Part shown: positions 1 through 8,088 of the stretch, in pieces
Position numbering within the stretch: the stretch's first letter is position 1
Layout of the letters: every line of letters starts with the position of its first letter
Assembly (NCBI GenBank): GCA_036376915.1
Contig: DASUZK010000013.1
Span: forward strand, 1-49,701
From: VRUE01 sp036376915
GTDB taxonomy: Bacteria; Actinomycetota; Thermoleophilia; Solirubrobacterales; 70-9
DNA length: 49,701 nucleotides
Reading direction: 5' to 3'
Position numbers and translations under genes: made by a program
Notes under the pieces: generated by a model
Database searches by the model: none
Seen by the model: the letters and a program-made list of their open reading frames with translations, nothing else
What the model was told of the DNA's origin: nothing

Positions 1-413
1 GGAAGGCAGGAGCCCGAGCCCGTCCATTTCCAGCGACCGGCGCGCCGTTCGAAGAGGAGCCCTTCGGGCGCTCTCTCGGGCCTGTTCGAAAGCGGTGAGC
101 TGACGAACTCAGCCGTGCGCCCGCGTTCGTAGAGCAGGCGCCAATTGTGGCGCGGTACCCACGGGATGACCGGATGACGTAGAAATCGTCGCAGTGCCCG
201 CTCGGAGGGCGTCGACCCAAGCTCGGCGGTCGCTGGCGCCGAGAAGACCGCGACCGGATCGAAGATCCGATAGCCGCAGGTCGTGGGATAAGGCCAGCTC
301 GGCCACTTGCGCACAGCAGGGTCCTTGCCCCAGTTCGCGCTTGCGGCAGTCACAACCACCACCACAAGGCCGCATAGCCCCATGATCGCCACGCCCCCCA
401 GCCGAAGCCTCAT
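1..413 (-). CDS. Secreted protein of unknown function (partial, cut by window edge)
   Basis: An open frame with no stop runs from an ATG at 413 off the left edge (137 codons visible). It opens with two positive charges (MRLRLGG), a hydrophobic core (about residues 6-22) and a small-residue stretch ending TAASA, which reads as a Sec signal peptide with cleavage near residue 26. The mature part is rich in Pro, Trp and Arg and has a few Cys, with no motif I recognise. The start lies 10 bases after the dapL stop, so it is probably the last gene of the dapF-dapL transcript. A second in-frame ATG at 383 is possible but would remove the charged N-region. Function unknown; existence fairly sure because the signal peptide and codon pattern are coherent. 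Confidence 0.7.
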   Translation of the reverse strand, partial: MRLRLGGVAIMGLCGLVVVVVTAASANWGKDPAVRKWPSWPYPTTCGYRIFDPVAVFSAPATAELGSTPSERALRRFLRHPVIPWVPRHNWRLLYERGRTAEFVSSPLSNRPERAPEGLLFERRAGRWKWTGSGSCL

Positions 414-423
414 GGAGCCCAGC

Positions 424-1593
424 CTAGGAGAGGTGCTCGCGCATGCGCTCGACGGCCTCCGAGATGCGGTCGTCGGGCGTGGTGAGCGAGATGCGGAAGA
501 AGCCCTCGCCACTCGGCCCGTACATCGAGCCCGGCGAGACGACGACGGCCGCCTCTTCGAGCACCAGCTCAGCGAAAGAAGTGGACGTGTGGCCCTCGGG
601 GACCGGCGCCCAGACGTAGATCGTGCCCTTCGGCGGCGTCACCTCGACGCCGATCTCGCGCAGCGCGCCTACCACGAGGTCGCGGCGACGGGTGTAGGTC
701 TCGTTCATCCGCTCCATCGGGCCGCTCGGACCTTGAAGCGCCGCGACGCCCGCCATCTGCACGGCCTCGAAGAGACCGGAGTCGACGTTCGTCTTCAGCC
801 GCCAGTAGGTCTGCACCGCCTCGGGGTTGCCGAGGATCGCCGCGCAGCGCCAGCCGGTCATGTTGTAGCCCTTGGAGAGCGAGAAGACCTCGACGCCGAC
901 CTCCTTGGCGCCCGGCGTCTCCAGGAAGCTCGGCGCCACGTAGCCGTCGTAGGTCGTCTCCGAGTAGGCGTTGTCGTGGACGACGAGGATCTCGTGCTCG
1001 CGGGCGAAGGAGATGGCCATCTCGAAGAAGCCCTCGGGGGCGATCGCGCCGCTCGGGTTGTTGGGGAAGTTGAGGAACATCAGCCGCGCCTTGGCGGCGA
1101 CCTCGGCCGGGATCGCGCTGAGGTCGGGTGCGAAGCCAAGCTCGGGAACGAGCGGCAGCAGCTCCGCGCTGGCCCCGGCGAGGATCGGGCCGCCGGTGTA
1201 GACGGGGTAGCCGGGATCGGAGGCGAGGGCCACGTCGCCGGGGTCGAGGAAGGCGAAGCAGAGGTTGTAGATGCACTCCTTGGCGCCGATCGCCGGGATC
1301 ACCTCGTCTTCCGGGTCGATCTCGACGCCGAAGCGGCGATCGTAGAACTCGGCGAATGCCCGGCGGAACTCCTCGCGGCCGCGGTTGCTCGGGTACTGCT
1401 GGTTGCCGGGGTCGGCAACCGCCTCCTGCATCGCCGAGACGATGTGCGGGTAGGTCGGTTCGTCGGGATCGCCGATGCCGAGGCTGATCACGTCGATGCC
1501 GGCGGCGCGCTTGTCGGCGATCGTCCGCTCCAGCTCCTGGAACTTGTAGGGAGGCATCGCCTCCAGCCGCTTGGACGGGTCCGAGATCCCCAT
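424..1593 (-). CDS. dapL: LL-diaminopimelate aminotransferase-type class I aminotransferase
   Basis: A fold-type I PLP aminotransferase of 389 aa. LL-DAP aminotransferase converts tetrahydrodipicolinate directly to LL-diaminopimelate using glutamate, bypassing the succinylase or acetylase steps. Visible motifs: substrate loop SLGIGDPDEPTYP (about 37-49), PNNPSGA (177-183), the Asp-Ala-Tyr PLP contact near 207-210, and the Schiff-base lysine in SLSKGYNMTGWR (K241). Length fits DapL and related aspartate aminotransferases. It starts 12 bases after the dapF stop, and dapF acts on its product; this neighbourhood is the main reason for preferring DapL over a generic aspartate aminotransferase. dapA and dapB are also in the window and no dapC/D/E is seen, which agrees with the aminotransferase variant of lysine and peptidoglycan precursor synthesis. 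Confidence 0.85.
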   Translation of the reverse strand: MGISDPSKRLEAMPPYKFQELERTIADKRAAGIDVISLGIGDPDEPTYPHIVSAMQEAVADPGNQQYPSNRGREEFRRAFAEFYDRRFGVEIDPEDEVIPAIGAKECIYNLCFAFLDPGDVALASDPGYPVYTGGPILAGASAELLPLVPELGFAPDLSAIPAEVAAKARLMFLNFPNNPSGAIAPEGFFEMAISFAREHEILVVHDNAYSETTYDGYVAPSFLETPGAKEVGVEVFSLSKGYNMTGWRCAAILGNPEAVQTYWRLKTNVDSGLFEAVQMAGVAALQGPSGPMERMNETYTRRRDLVVGALREIGVEVTPPKGTIYVWAPVPEGHTSTSFAELVLEEAAVVVSPGSMYGPSGEGFFRISLTTPDDRISEAVERMREHLS

Positions 1594-1605
1594 GGGCGCG
1601 GAAAT

Positions 1606-2451
1606 CTATTCGTCGGAGCGGCCGAGCGCGGCGAGAAGCTCCGGCGAGAGCTCGCCGGAGCAGATCGGCTCGGCCCAGCCGGTGAGCGTCACGTCGAGAT
1701 CGGGCGAGATCTCGACCTCCAGCTCGCCACCGTCGAGCTCGACGGTGATCGGGCTGGGGGCGCCGTTCAGGAAGGCGGCCACCGCCGCCCCGCTGGCCCC
1801 CGTTCCGGAGGAGAGCGTCTCCCCCACCCCGCGCTCGAAGATCCGTGCCCGCACCCGGCTGCCCGTCACTCGAAAGAAGGAGACGTTGGTGCGGTTCGGG
1901 AAGATCTCGTGGTCTTCGATCGGCGGCCCGATCTCGGCCAGGTCGAGCGACTCCAGCTCCTCGCCCACCTCGATAGCGCACTGCGGGTTGCCGATCGAGA
2001 CGTGCTGGAAGGCCCACTCGCGGCCAGCGGCGCTGAGCTTCCCCGTGCCGTCCGACCCACCACCGGGAAAGTCCTTGGACGTCGTCGAGGCTCGCCCCAT
2101 CTCGACCGAACAGGTCCGATCGGAGGTGATCGTCGGCGTGATCGGCCCGGCCGCGGTCCGGATCGAAAAGGTATCCCGGTCGGTCCAGCCACGGCGGCGC
2201 AGGTAGAGGATCGCCTCACGCGCCCCGTTCCCGGAGAGCTCGGCCTCCGAGCCGTCCGGGTTGAAGATCCTCAGCTCGGCGACGAAAGCCGGATCGTCGC
2301 TGCGCGAGAGCAGCAGCACCCCATCCGCACCGACCCCGAAGTGCGGGTCGCAGAGCCGCTGCACCCGCCCCGCCGTCAACTCCCAGGGAAGCGAGCCCTT
2401 CTCGACGATCAGGTAGTCGTTGCCGAGCGCCTGCCACTTCTCGAATCGCAT
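1606..2451 (-). CDS. dapF: Diaminopimelate epimerase with both catalytic cysteines replaced by serine
   Basis: 281 aa, the normal DapF length. The family interconverts LL- and meso-diaminopimelate with two cysteines acting as base and acid. Family features are present: an N-terminal KWQALGNDYLI (5-15), the PHFGVGADGVLLL turn (36-48), NPDGSEAELSGNGAR (64-78) and ERGVGETLSSGTGAS (206-220). In well-studied DapF the two signatures read CGNG and ACGTG; here they read SGNG (Ser73) and SSGTG (Ser215). The frame is otherwise intact and sits in the expected operon, upstream of dapL and downstream of miaA with one inserted gene between. Assignment to the family is firm; whether the Ser/Ser enzyme racemises efficiently is open. 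Confidence 0.88.
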   Translation of the reverse strand: MRFEKWQALGNDYLIVEKGSLPWELTAGRVQRLCDPHFGVGADGVLLLSRSDDPAFVAELRIFNPDGSEAELSGNGAREAILYLRRRGWTDRDTFSIRTAAGPITPTITSDRTCSVEMGRASTTSKDFPGGGSDGTGKLSAAGREWAFQHVSIGNPQCAIEVGEELESLDLAEIGPPIEDHEIFPNRTNVSFFRVTGSRVRARIFERGVGETLSSGTGASGAAVAAFLNGAPSPITVELDGGELEVEISPDLDVTLTGWAEPICSGELSPELLAALGRSDE

Positions 2452-2482
2452 CGAGGCGACAGCCTAGAACAAGCGCCGTTGC

Positions 2483-3694
2483 CTAGCCGGCCACGTAGAC
2501 GGGTTTTGGTTTTTCGACCGAATAGTCGCCGGTCCAGACGATATTAGCCGCGCAGTTGGCGTCGTCTTTGCTGGCGAGTGGTTTGTTCACGAGAAGCTCC
2601 GCCGCCCTCAGCAGGGAGGGGTCACCGCCGGGGAGGACGAACACCATGTCATTTTTTGCAGCTGACTCGTATTCGCATTTGACCACCGCTTTGTCACATT
2701 CGATGAACAACGTAAATGGCACTGTGATGTTTCCACCGCCCACCAAGAAACCCCAGTTTCGGACAAGTGCTTCGGAATTTTTGTTGAGCATTTCAACTTT
2801 GGCGCAATCCGTGGTCACGTTCCATTTGCACTGGTCGAAGGTCGCTATAAATTTTTCGAGAGGCTCAGGCATTACCGTGTTGTCTTTGATCGCGGCCGTC
2901 ACCGTGGCGGCCTGGCAGATGATCGATTTACCGGTTTTAGGTGTGAGGGCAATGGGAGATGATTGGGTGGCTTTTACTTCATCGCCATTTTTAAAAGCTT
3001 TTTTGCAGCCGGTTTTGACTTTTTCTTCGCACAGCATGCCTTTGACTTTCCCCACCGCCATGCCTTTGTCCTGTTCTTCTTTGGAGGCCTTCAAGAGCTC
3101 CTGGCCGTTGTAGCTGCCGTCTTCTTTCGGCCCGATCCCGTTGAGGGGGCAAAAAGCGCCGTCTTCGACCTTGGTGTATTCCACGTTGCTGAGGCTCATC
3201 TCAGCGGTCATGGTGGCTTTGGGTTCCGCTTCCAGTTCGTTGGTGAATTCCACTTTGCCGGTCAAGCTCTGATGGCCGAGGGTGATTTTGCAGGTCGAAC
3301 CCGTGATGCTGATCGATTCCCCTTCCGGGCACACCAAGTCCATCGTCCCTTCGAAGACTTCTTCGGCCGATTCGCTGCCGGCGTGGAATTCGTACGCGCA
3401 TTCGTTTACGTCGACCGTTGCGCTGTTGCCGGCGAACGTGCAGTTTTCGTATTGGGGAGTGACTTCCAGCGTTTCAATCGGCGAGCCCAATTCTCCGCTA
3501 AATATGACTTCTTCGCAGCTCAGTGGTTTTTCGCTTTCGAGCGTGAGGACGTGATTCCCTTCCACCTCTTCGCCGCTGACGACGGCGGGGTTCTCTTCGA
3601 CTTCGAACTCCGAAGCGGAAGCGGAAGCAACTGGCGCCAAGGCGAATGCAATGGCCACCAGCACTGGAAAACCGGAGATCCTCCACGATCTCAT
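2483..3694 (-). CDS. Low-GC secreted Cys-rich protein, internally duplicated, function unknown
   Basis: 403 aa with a clear Sec signal peptide (RSWRIS, hydrophobic core about 9-20, cleavage near ASASA at residue 28). The mature part contains two versions of one pattern: a Cys strand, about 25-30 residues, then a 'TP-x-Y/F-x-x-C' strand, seen near residues 58-90 (LSCEEVIFSG ... PQYENCTF) and again near 260-300 (IICQAATVTA ... ATFDQCKW). This suggests repeated beta-sandwich modules with disulfides. I do not recognise a named family, although similar exported proteins are frequent in Thermoleophilia (general knowledge, not checked). Base composition is clearly AT-richer than the flanking genes, with runs such as tttttaaaagcttttttg. 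It splits the expected miaA-dapF neighbourhood, so recent arrival is likely. Confidence 0.8.
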   Translation of the reverse strand: MRSWRISGFPVLVAIAFALAPVASASASEFEVEENPAVVSGEEVEGNHVLTLESEKPLSCEEVIFSGELGSPIETLEVTPQYENCTFAGNSATVDVNECAYEFHAGSESAEEVFEGTMDLVCPEGESISITGSTCKITLGHQSLTGKVEFTNELEAEPKATMTAEMSLSNVEYTKVEDGAFCPLNGIGPKEDGSYNGQELLKASKEEQDKGMAVGKVKGMLCEEKVKTGCKKAFKNGDEVKATQSSPIALTPKTGKSIICQAATVTAAIKDNTVMPEPLEKFIATFDQCKWNVTTDCAKVEMLNKNSEALVRNWGFLVGGGNITVPFTLFIECDKAVVKCEYESAAKNDMVFVLPGGDPSLLRAAELLVNKPLASKDDANCAANIVWTGDYSVEKPKPVYVAG

Positions 3695-3735
3695 GCGGGT
3701 GTTCTAGCAGGTTCTCATCAAATGCACAAATTTAT

Positions 3736-4470
3736 CTAAGTAATGATCCCGCTCGCGGCGATCTCAGCAGCGACCTCACCGTGTCCGCGATCCGTGCGAT
3801 CGATCCAGCGCAAGTTGGGGATCTTGCGCATCCAGGTGAGCTGGCGGCGAGCGTAGTTGCGGGAGCGCTGCTTCATCGTCTCGAGGTCGCCGCTCAACAC
3901 CTCGTCGAAGCCGAGGGCGACGCGAGCCGTGCGCGACGGGCCGAGCTCTTCCGCCCGCACGACCTCTTCCTTCGCCCCCGCGGCGACGATCGCCTCGGTG
4001 CGGGCGTCGATCCGCTCGTACAGCCGCTCTCGCTCCATCTCGAGCCCGAAGATCGCCGTCGGATGCCGTGTCTCGGGCGACCAGAGCTCCGAATCCTCCG
4101 ATTCGGGTGGTGCCTTGACCAGTGAGAGCTCAGCCAGCGCCGCCCGCAGATAGAGCCCTGTCCCACCCACCACGATCGGCCGCCGGCCCGCCTCGAGCGC
4201 GGCATCGATCTCCGCGTGCGCCAGCGGCATATAGTCGCCGACGTTGAACCGCTGGGTCACCGGCACGAAGCCGATCAGCCTGTGCTCCAGCTTCTCCAGC
4301 TCTTCGGCACTCGCGACCCCGGTGAGCGTTTCCAGCCCCTCGTACACCTGCAGCGCATCGCAGGAGATCGCCACCGGGTCCTCTCCCCCCTCTCGAAGCT
4401 TTTCCGCAAGCGCGACCGCGACGCCGGTCTTCCCGACCCCCGTCGGCCCGAATATCGCGACTACCGTCAA
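3736..4470 (-). CDS. miaA: tRNA dimethylallyltransferase, compact form
   Basis: MiaA transfers a dimethylallyl group to N6 of A37 in tRNAs reading UNN codons; MiaB in the adjacent gene then methylthiolates the product. Seen: P-loop GPTGVGKT (8-15), the DALQVY motif, HRLIGFVPVTQRFNVGDY, the GGTGLYLRA motif, and RNYARRQLTWMRKI near the C-terminus. At 244 aa it is about 50 residues shorter than usual; the missing part lies between GGTGLYLRA and the ARVALGFDEVL segment, where the swinging insertion domain normally is. The start is TTG at 4470, overlapping the miaB stop (TTGA), which implies translational coupling. The C-terminal basic tail is also short. Confidence 0.92.
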   Translation of the reverse strand: MTVVAIFGPTGVGKTGVAVALAEKLREGGEDPVAISCDALQVYEGLETLTGVASAEELEKLEHRLIGFVPVTQRFNVGDYMPLAHAEIDAALEAGRRPIVVGGTGLYLRAALAELSLVKAPPESEDSELWSPETRHPTAIFGLEMERERLYERIDARTEAIVAAGAKEEVVRAEELGPSRTARVALGFDEVLSGDLETMKQRSRNYARRQLTWMRKIPNLRWIDRTDRGHGEVAAEIAASGIIT

Positions 4471-5789
4471 AGAAGCCGAGAGAGGGGTTGCGCCGCTACC
4501 CCTCCGAGCGTCTGCGACGTTGCCTCAGTGATCTCGACCTTGACGAATTCCCCGGGCTCGGCCTCGCCGTCGAAGTTCACAGCCTTGTTGTGCCTCGTCC
4601 GGCCCCGTAGCCGCGCCTCGTCCGTGCGGCTCGTCCCTTCCACCAGGACCTCCATCTCGCGCCCGACGAACCTCTGGGCCCGCTCGGTAGCCCGTGCCTG
4701 AACCAGCGCGACCAGCCGCTCCATCCGCTCGACCTTGACCGGGTGGGGCACCTGTTCCCCTAGCTCGGCCGCCTCGGTTTCGCGTCGCGGTGAGAAGACG
4801 AAGGTGAAGGCGCCGTCGTAGCCGACCTCGTCGACCACTTCCAGCGTCTCCTCGAAATCCGCCTCGGTCTCGCCCGGAAAGCCGACGATGACGTCGGTCG
4901 TGATCGCGCAGTCGGGGACGTGCTCGCGGATCAGCGAGACCCGGTCCATGTAGCGCCGGCGGTCGTAGGTGCGGCGCATGCGTTTGAGCACCGCGCTGGA
5001 GCCCGCCTGGAGCGGCAGGTGGATGTGCTCGCAGAGCGCCGGCAGATCGGCGTGGGCGCGGATCACGTCCTCCTTCATGTCCTTGGGGTGCGGGCTGGTG
5101 TAGCGGATGCGCTCGATTCCCTCGATCGCGTCGATGCGGCCGAGCAGCTCGGCGAAGCCGATCCGCGTCGCCCCGGGGAGGTCGCGGCCGTAGCTGTTGA
5201 CGTTCTGCCCGAGCAGCGTCACCTCGCGCACGCCGTCGGCGGCGAGAGCCTCCGCCTCGGTCACCAGCTGGGCCGGGTCGCGGCTGACCTCGCGGCCGCG
5301 GGTCGAGGGCACGATGCAGTAGGAGCACTTGCAGTTGCAGCCCTGAGAGACCTGCAGCCAGCCCTGGAACTCGCGAACCCGCCGCGTCGGCAGGCTGGCC
5401 GAGAAGTCCTCGAACTCGAAGTACCCCTGGGCGCTGAGCGAGTCGGAGTTGAGGAACTCGGCGAGCTTGTGTATCTGCCCAGGCCCGAAGGCGACGTCGA
5501 CGAAGGGGAAGCGCTGGAAGACCTCGTCCTTGACCGACTGGGCCCAGCAGCCACCGACACCCACGACCCGGTCGGGATATTCGGACTTGAGCCGCTTGGC
5601 CTCGCCCAGGTGGGCGACGAAGCGATTGTCGGCCGACTCGCGGATCGAGCAGGTGTTGAAGAGGATCAGGTCGGCGCCGTCGCGACTCGGCGCCTCTTCG
5701 TAGCCCAGCGACTCGAGCATTCCGCGCATCCGCTCGGAGTCGTGCACGTTCATCTGACAGCCGAACGTGGTGACGTGGTAGCTGGGCAT
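4467..5789 (-). CDS. miaB: tRNA-2-methylthio-N6-dimethylallyladenosine synthase
   Basis: A radical-SAM methylthiotransferase that adds the 2-methylthio group to i6A37 in tRNA, following MiaA. Domains in order: UPF0004 N-terminal domain with cluster cysteines in FGCQMN, NTCSIRE and GGCWAQ; radical SAM core with GCNCKCSYCIVPSTRG (CxxxCxxC); C-terminal TRAM domain. I chose ATG 5789 (440 aa, MPSYHVTTFGCQMN), which places the first cysteine where the family has it. An in-frame TTG at 5819 adds ten residues without similarity and is less likely. The stop overlaps the miaA start by four bases. Confidence 0.95.
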   Translation of the reverse strand: MPSYHVTTFGCQMNVHDSERMRGMLESLGYEEAPSRDGADLILFNTCSIRESADNRFVAHLGEAKRLKSEYPDRVVGVGGCWAQSVKDEVFQRFPFVDVAFGPGQIHKLAEFLNSDSLSAQGYFEFEDFSASLPTRRVREFQGWLQVSQGCNCKCSYCIVPSTRGREVSRDPAQLVTEAEALAADGVREVTLLGQNVNSYGRDLPGATRIGFAELLGRIDAIEGIERIRYTSPHPKDMKEDVIRAHADLPALCEHIHLPLQAGSSAVLKRMRRTYDRRRYMDRVSLIREHVPDCAITTDVIVGFPGETEADFEETLEVVDEVGYDGAFTFVFSPRRETEAAELGEQVPHPVKVERMERLVALVQARATERAQRFVGREMEVLVEGTSRTDEARLRGRTRHNKAVNFDGEAEPGEFVKVEITEATSQTLGGVAAQPLSRLL

Positions 5790-5822
5790 GCGCTCAGCGT
5801 ACCGGGGCGACAGCCCCAATTA

Positions 5823-6071
5823 CTACTGCGCCTCCTCCTCTTCGGCTTCCTCGGTCGCCTGGTGCAGAGCCGGCTCCTCGTGGTGTTCCTCGTCCTGGGC
5901 ATGGAGCACGGAGTAGGTCGTCGTGCCGCCGATCAGGAGGACGAACCAGAGCACGACGAGCGCCCCGAACCGCCCCGGGAACTCCTTGGCGCGCAGCCCG
6001 ACGAAGCTGAACAGCACCGCCGAGACCGCCAGCGCGATCCCGCAGATGTAGAAGAGGTCACCGTTGCTCAT
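5823..6071 (-). CDS. Small two-helix membrane protein, unknown
   Basis: 82 aa. Two hydrophobic segments are evident: about residues 5-26 (LFYICGIALAVSAVLFSFVGL) and 37-55 (GALVVLWFVLLIGGTTTYS). A highly acidic tail full of Glu with three His follows (about 59-82). With a short exposed N-terminus this predicts a hairpin in the cytoplasmic membrane with the acidic tail on one face. It lies between recA and miaB in a tight minus-strand run, 39 bases after recA. The His/Glu tail could bind metal, but that is speculation. No family recognised. Confidence 0.75.
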   Translation of the reverse strand: MSNGDLFYICGIALAVSAVLFSFVGLRAKEFPGRFGALVVLWFVLLIGGTTTYSVLHAQDEEHHEEPALHQATEEAEEEEAQ

Positions 6072-6110
6072 GAGCGAGTCGAGATCCTATCCACTGAAGC
6101 GCAGGCGCCG

Positions 6111-7202
6111 TCAGGCAGCCTGCGCCTCCGCAACGGGCGCTGTCTCCATCTCGGCGGCGGGCGTCGCCTCGGCGTCGATGCCGAGGGCGGCTCTGATCTT
6201 GGCTTCGATCTCGTCGGCGACCTCGGGGTTCTCGACCAGGAACTGCTTGGCGTTGTTGCGCCCCTGTCCGAGCCGGGTCTCGCCGTAGGAGAAGAAGGCA
6301 CCCGACTTGCGCACGATGTCGTGCTCGATGCCGAAGTCGAGCAGCTCGCCTTCGCGCGAGATGCCCTGGCCATACTCGATCTCGAACTCGGCCTGGCGAA
6401 ACGGCGCCGCGCACTTGTTCTTGACGACTTTGACGCGCACCCTGTTTCCAACCGCCTCGGTGCCGTCCTTGAGCGTCTCGATGCGGCGGATGTCTAGCCG
6501 CTGCGAGGAGTAGAACTTCAGCGCCCGGCCACCCGGCTGGGTCTCCGGCGAGCCGAACTGGACCCCGACCTTTTCGCGGATCTGGTTGGTGAAGACGCAG
6601 ACGGTGTTCGTGCGGCTGAGGTTGCCGGCCAGTTTCCGCATCGCCTGTGACATCAGGCGGGCTTGCAGGCCCACGGTCGTGTCGCCGATCTGGCCGTCCA
6701 ACTCGGCTTTCGGCGTCAGCGCCGCGACGGAATCGATCGCCACCACGTCGACCGCGGCAGAGGCGATCAGGCGGTCGGCGATCTGCAGCGCCTGCTCGCC
6801 GTAGTCGGGCTGGGAGACGAGCAGCTCGTCGGTGTCGACGCCGATCGCCCGCGCGTAGACGGGGTCCATCGCGTGCTCGGTGTCGATGAAGACGCAGACC
6901 CCGCCCTTCGCCTGGGCCTCGGCGATGACGTGGTAGATCAGCGTCGTCTTGCCCGAGGACTCGGGGCCGAAGATCTCGACGATCCGGCCTCGCGGCACCC
7001 CGCCGATGCCGAGCGCGAGATCGAGCGCGAGGGCCCCGGTCGGGATCGCTTCGACCGGCAGTGTGCTGTCGCCGCCCAGGCGCATCAGCGCGCCCTGCCC
7101 GAAGTCGCGCTCGATCTGGGTCACGGCGGCCTCGAGGGCCGCGTCCTTGGCCTTGGCGTCCTTCGCCGAGGCATCCTTCAGAGCCGCTTTCTTGTCTGCC
7201 AT
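6111..7202 (-). CDS. recA: Recombinase RecA
   Basis: RecA forms ATP-dependent filaments on single-stranded DNA for homologous recombination and SOS induction. The 363-aa frame carries a Lys/Ala-rich N-terminus, Walker A GPESSGKT (79-86), the catalytic Glu segment FIDTEHAMDP, Walker B VVAIDSVAAL, and the L2 loop with NQIREKVGV. The C-terminus is Ala/Glu-rich as usual. ATG 7202 was chosen because it is preceded by GAGGTG at a good distance and gives a normal N-terminus; an upstream in-frame extension overlaps thpR. It follows thpR by 13 bases. No regulatory gene recX or lexA lies next to it here, and I saw no clear LexA box. Confidence 0.98.
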   Translation of the reverse strand: MADKKAALKDASAKDAKAKDAALEAAVTQIERDFGQGALMRLGGDSTLPVEAIPTGALALDLALGIGGVPRGRIVEIFGPESSGKTTLIYHVIAEAQAKGGVCVFIDTEHAMDPVYARAIGVDTDELLVSQPDYGEQALQIADRLIASAAVDVVAIDSVAALTPKAELDGQIGDTTVGLQARLMSQAMRKLAGNLSRTNTVCVFTNQIREKVGVQFGSPETQPGGRALKFYSSQRLDIRRIETLKDGTEAVGNRVRVKVVKNKCAAPFRQAEFEIEYGQGISREGELLDFGIEHDIVRKSGAFFSYGETRLGQGRNNAKQFLVENPEVADEIEAKIRAALGIDAEATPAAEMETAPVAEAQAA

Positions 7203-7215
7203 TTCTTTCTTCACC

Positions 7216-7818
7216 TCACTGCCGCCCGTCTTCGGACAGCTCGACTTGCGCCAGCGGGGTATATCGCGCACCCTGCGGCTGGATTTCAGAACGGTAGAGC
7301 GTCACTCGGACGCAACTGGTGCTGTGCAAGAGCTCTCGCGGCAGCCCTTCCGGCGCCTTCTCGACCCGCCGCGGCCGCCGCGATCCCCTCCCCTCGGATT
7401 TGACCCTGGCGACCGTGACGTGGGGCCAGAAAGGCCGGTTCTCCGGTTTGTAGAGGCGCTCCGCGACAAGCCGACGCTCCAGCCCTGCCTGCAGCTCCAC
7501 GGCACCGGGCGAGCTGGCCGGCAGGGCGAACAGGCGCGGCCGCTTGCGAGAAGGCTTGGCCACCGGGTCGCCCAACTCGATCGAAGGTGCCGAGTCGTCC
7601 AGGCCTTCGACGATCCTGGTCAGGCGCCCGATCTCCTTCTCCGGCCGGTATCCGAGGAACGCCAGGGTGATGTGGAGGGATTCGCGCTGAACCACCCGCA
7701 GCGCCGAGTCGTCCAGCTCCCGCAGGCCCCAGGCCACGATTCCATCTCGCAGCGCGTCGGGTAGGTCCAGCGCCACGAACAGCCTCGCCCGCGGGCTCTT
7801 CAGTCTCTCCTTCGCCAT
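7216..7818 (-). CDS. thpR: RNA 2',3'-cyclic phosphodiesterase (2H/LigT family)
   Basis: A 200-aa 2H phosphoesterase that hydrolyses RNA ends bearing 2',3'-cyclic phosphate. Both HxTx motifs are visible: HITLAF near residue 50 and HVTVAR near residue 137, separated by the usual distance. ATG 7818 gives MAKERLKSPRARLFVALDLP, with the RLFVALDLP strand typical of the family. It is the first gene after the long structured leader region (7819-8215) and is followed 13 bases later by recA, so the two are probably cotranscribed. The physiological role of these enzymes in bacteria is poorly defined. Confidence 0.9.
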   Translation of the reverse strand: MAKERLKSPRARLFVALDLPDALRDGIVAWGLRELDDSALRVVQRESLHITLAFLGYRPEKEIGRLTRIVEGLDDSAPSIELGDPVAKPSRKRPRLFALPASSPGAVELQAGLERRLVAERLYKPENRPFWPHVTVARVKSEGRGSRRPRRVEKAPEGLPRELLHSTSCVRVTLYRSEIQPQGARYTPLAQVELSEDGRQ

Positions 7819-7959
7819 CCCGACCAACGCTAAGGGCCGGCGACGCGCGGAACAACGCCCGAGTACGACGAAACCGTCAAAGCCTTCACCCGCGACGGAT
7901 GCAGTCTCAAATGGAACTCAGGATCTGTTCTGACCGCCACCTGCCCCTGTCGTAACGGC

Positions 7960-8088
7960 GGAGGCCCTTAACTAGATGAGCAGATCCGCTGTCCGGAATC
8001 TGCCATTCGGCGAAGCAATGGCCTTGGGCCTCCTCGAGTTCTCCCCCGGTGCTCTACAAAGCACCTAGATCAACAGCCCGAGGCCTCC
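7960..8088 (-). ncRNA. Candidate structured RNA upstream of thpR-recA (family unknown)
   Basis: Seen directly: GGAGGCC at 7960-7966 (extending to 7967) is complementary to 8081-8088, closing a domain of 129 bases. Inside are three hairpins: 8048-8053/8060-8065 (6 bp, loop 6), 8002-8007/8017-8022 (6 bp), and 7980-7985/7998-8003 with an inner CCG/CGG extension. A second copy of the pairing partner, GGCCTCC at 8027-8033, competes for 7960-7966, so two mutually exclusive folds are possible. The strand is inferred from its position in the 5' leader of thpR-recA. It does not match the riboswitch, 6S, tmRNA or RNase P signatures I know. Confidence 0.45.

Noticed and set aside
307..2547. Long plus-strand open frame antisense to dapL and dapF
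   Set aside because: Its protein is Arg/Gly/Asp-rich with no family motif; it mirrors two clearly recognisable genes on the other strand, as is usual at this GC content.
7930..7950. LexA/SOS box upstream of thpR-recA
   Set aside because: GAAC and GTTC half-sites occur near 7917-7933 but with a nine-base spacing instead of four, so they do not form a standard box.
7960..8088. Possible 6S RNA, tmRNA, RNase P or known riboswitch
   Set aside because: None of the conserved strings I know for these (for example GAGGAAAGUC, a tRNA-like TTCGAxT end, or TPP, cobalamin or glycine cores) is present on either strand; kept only as an unknown structured candidate.
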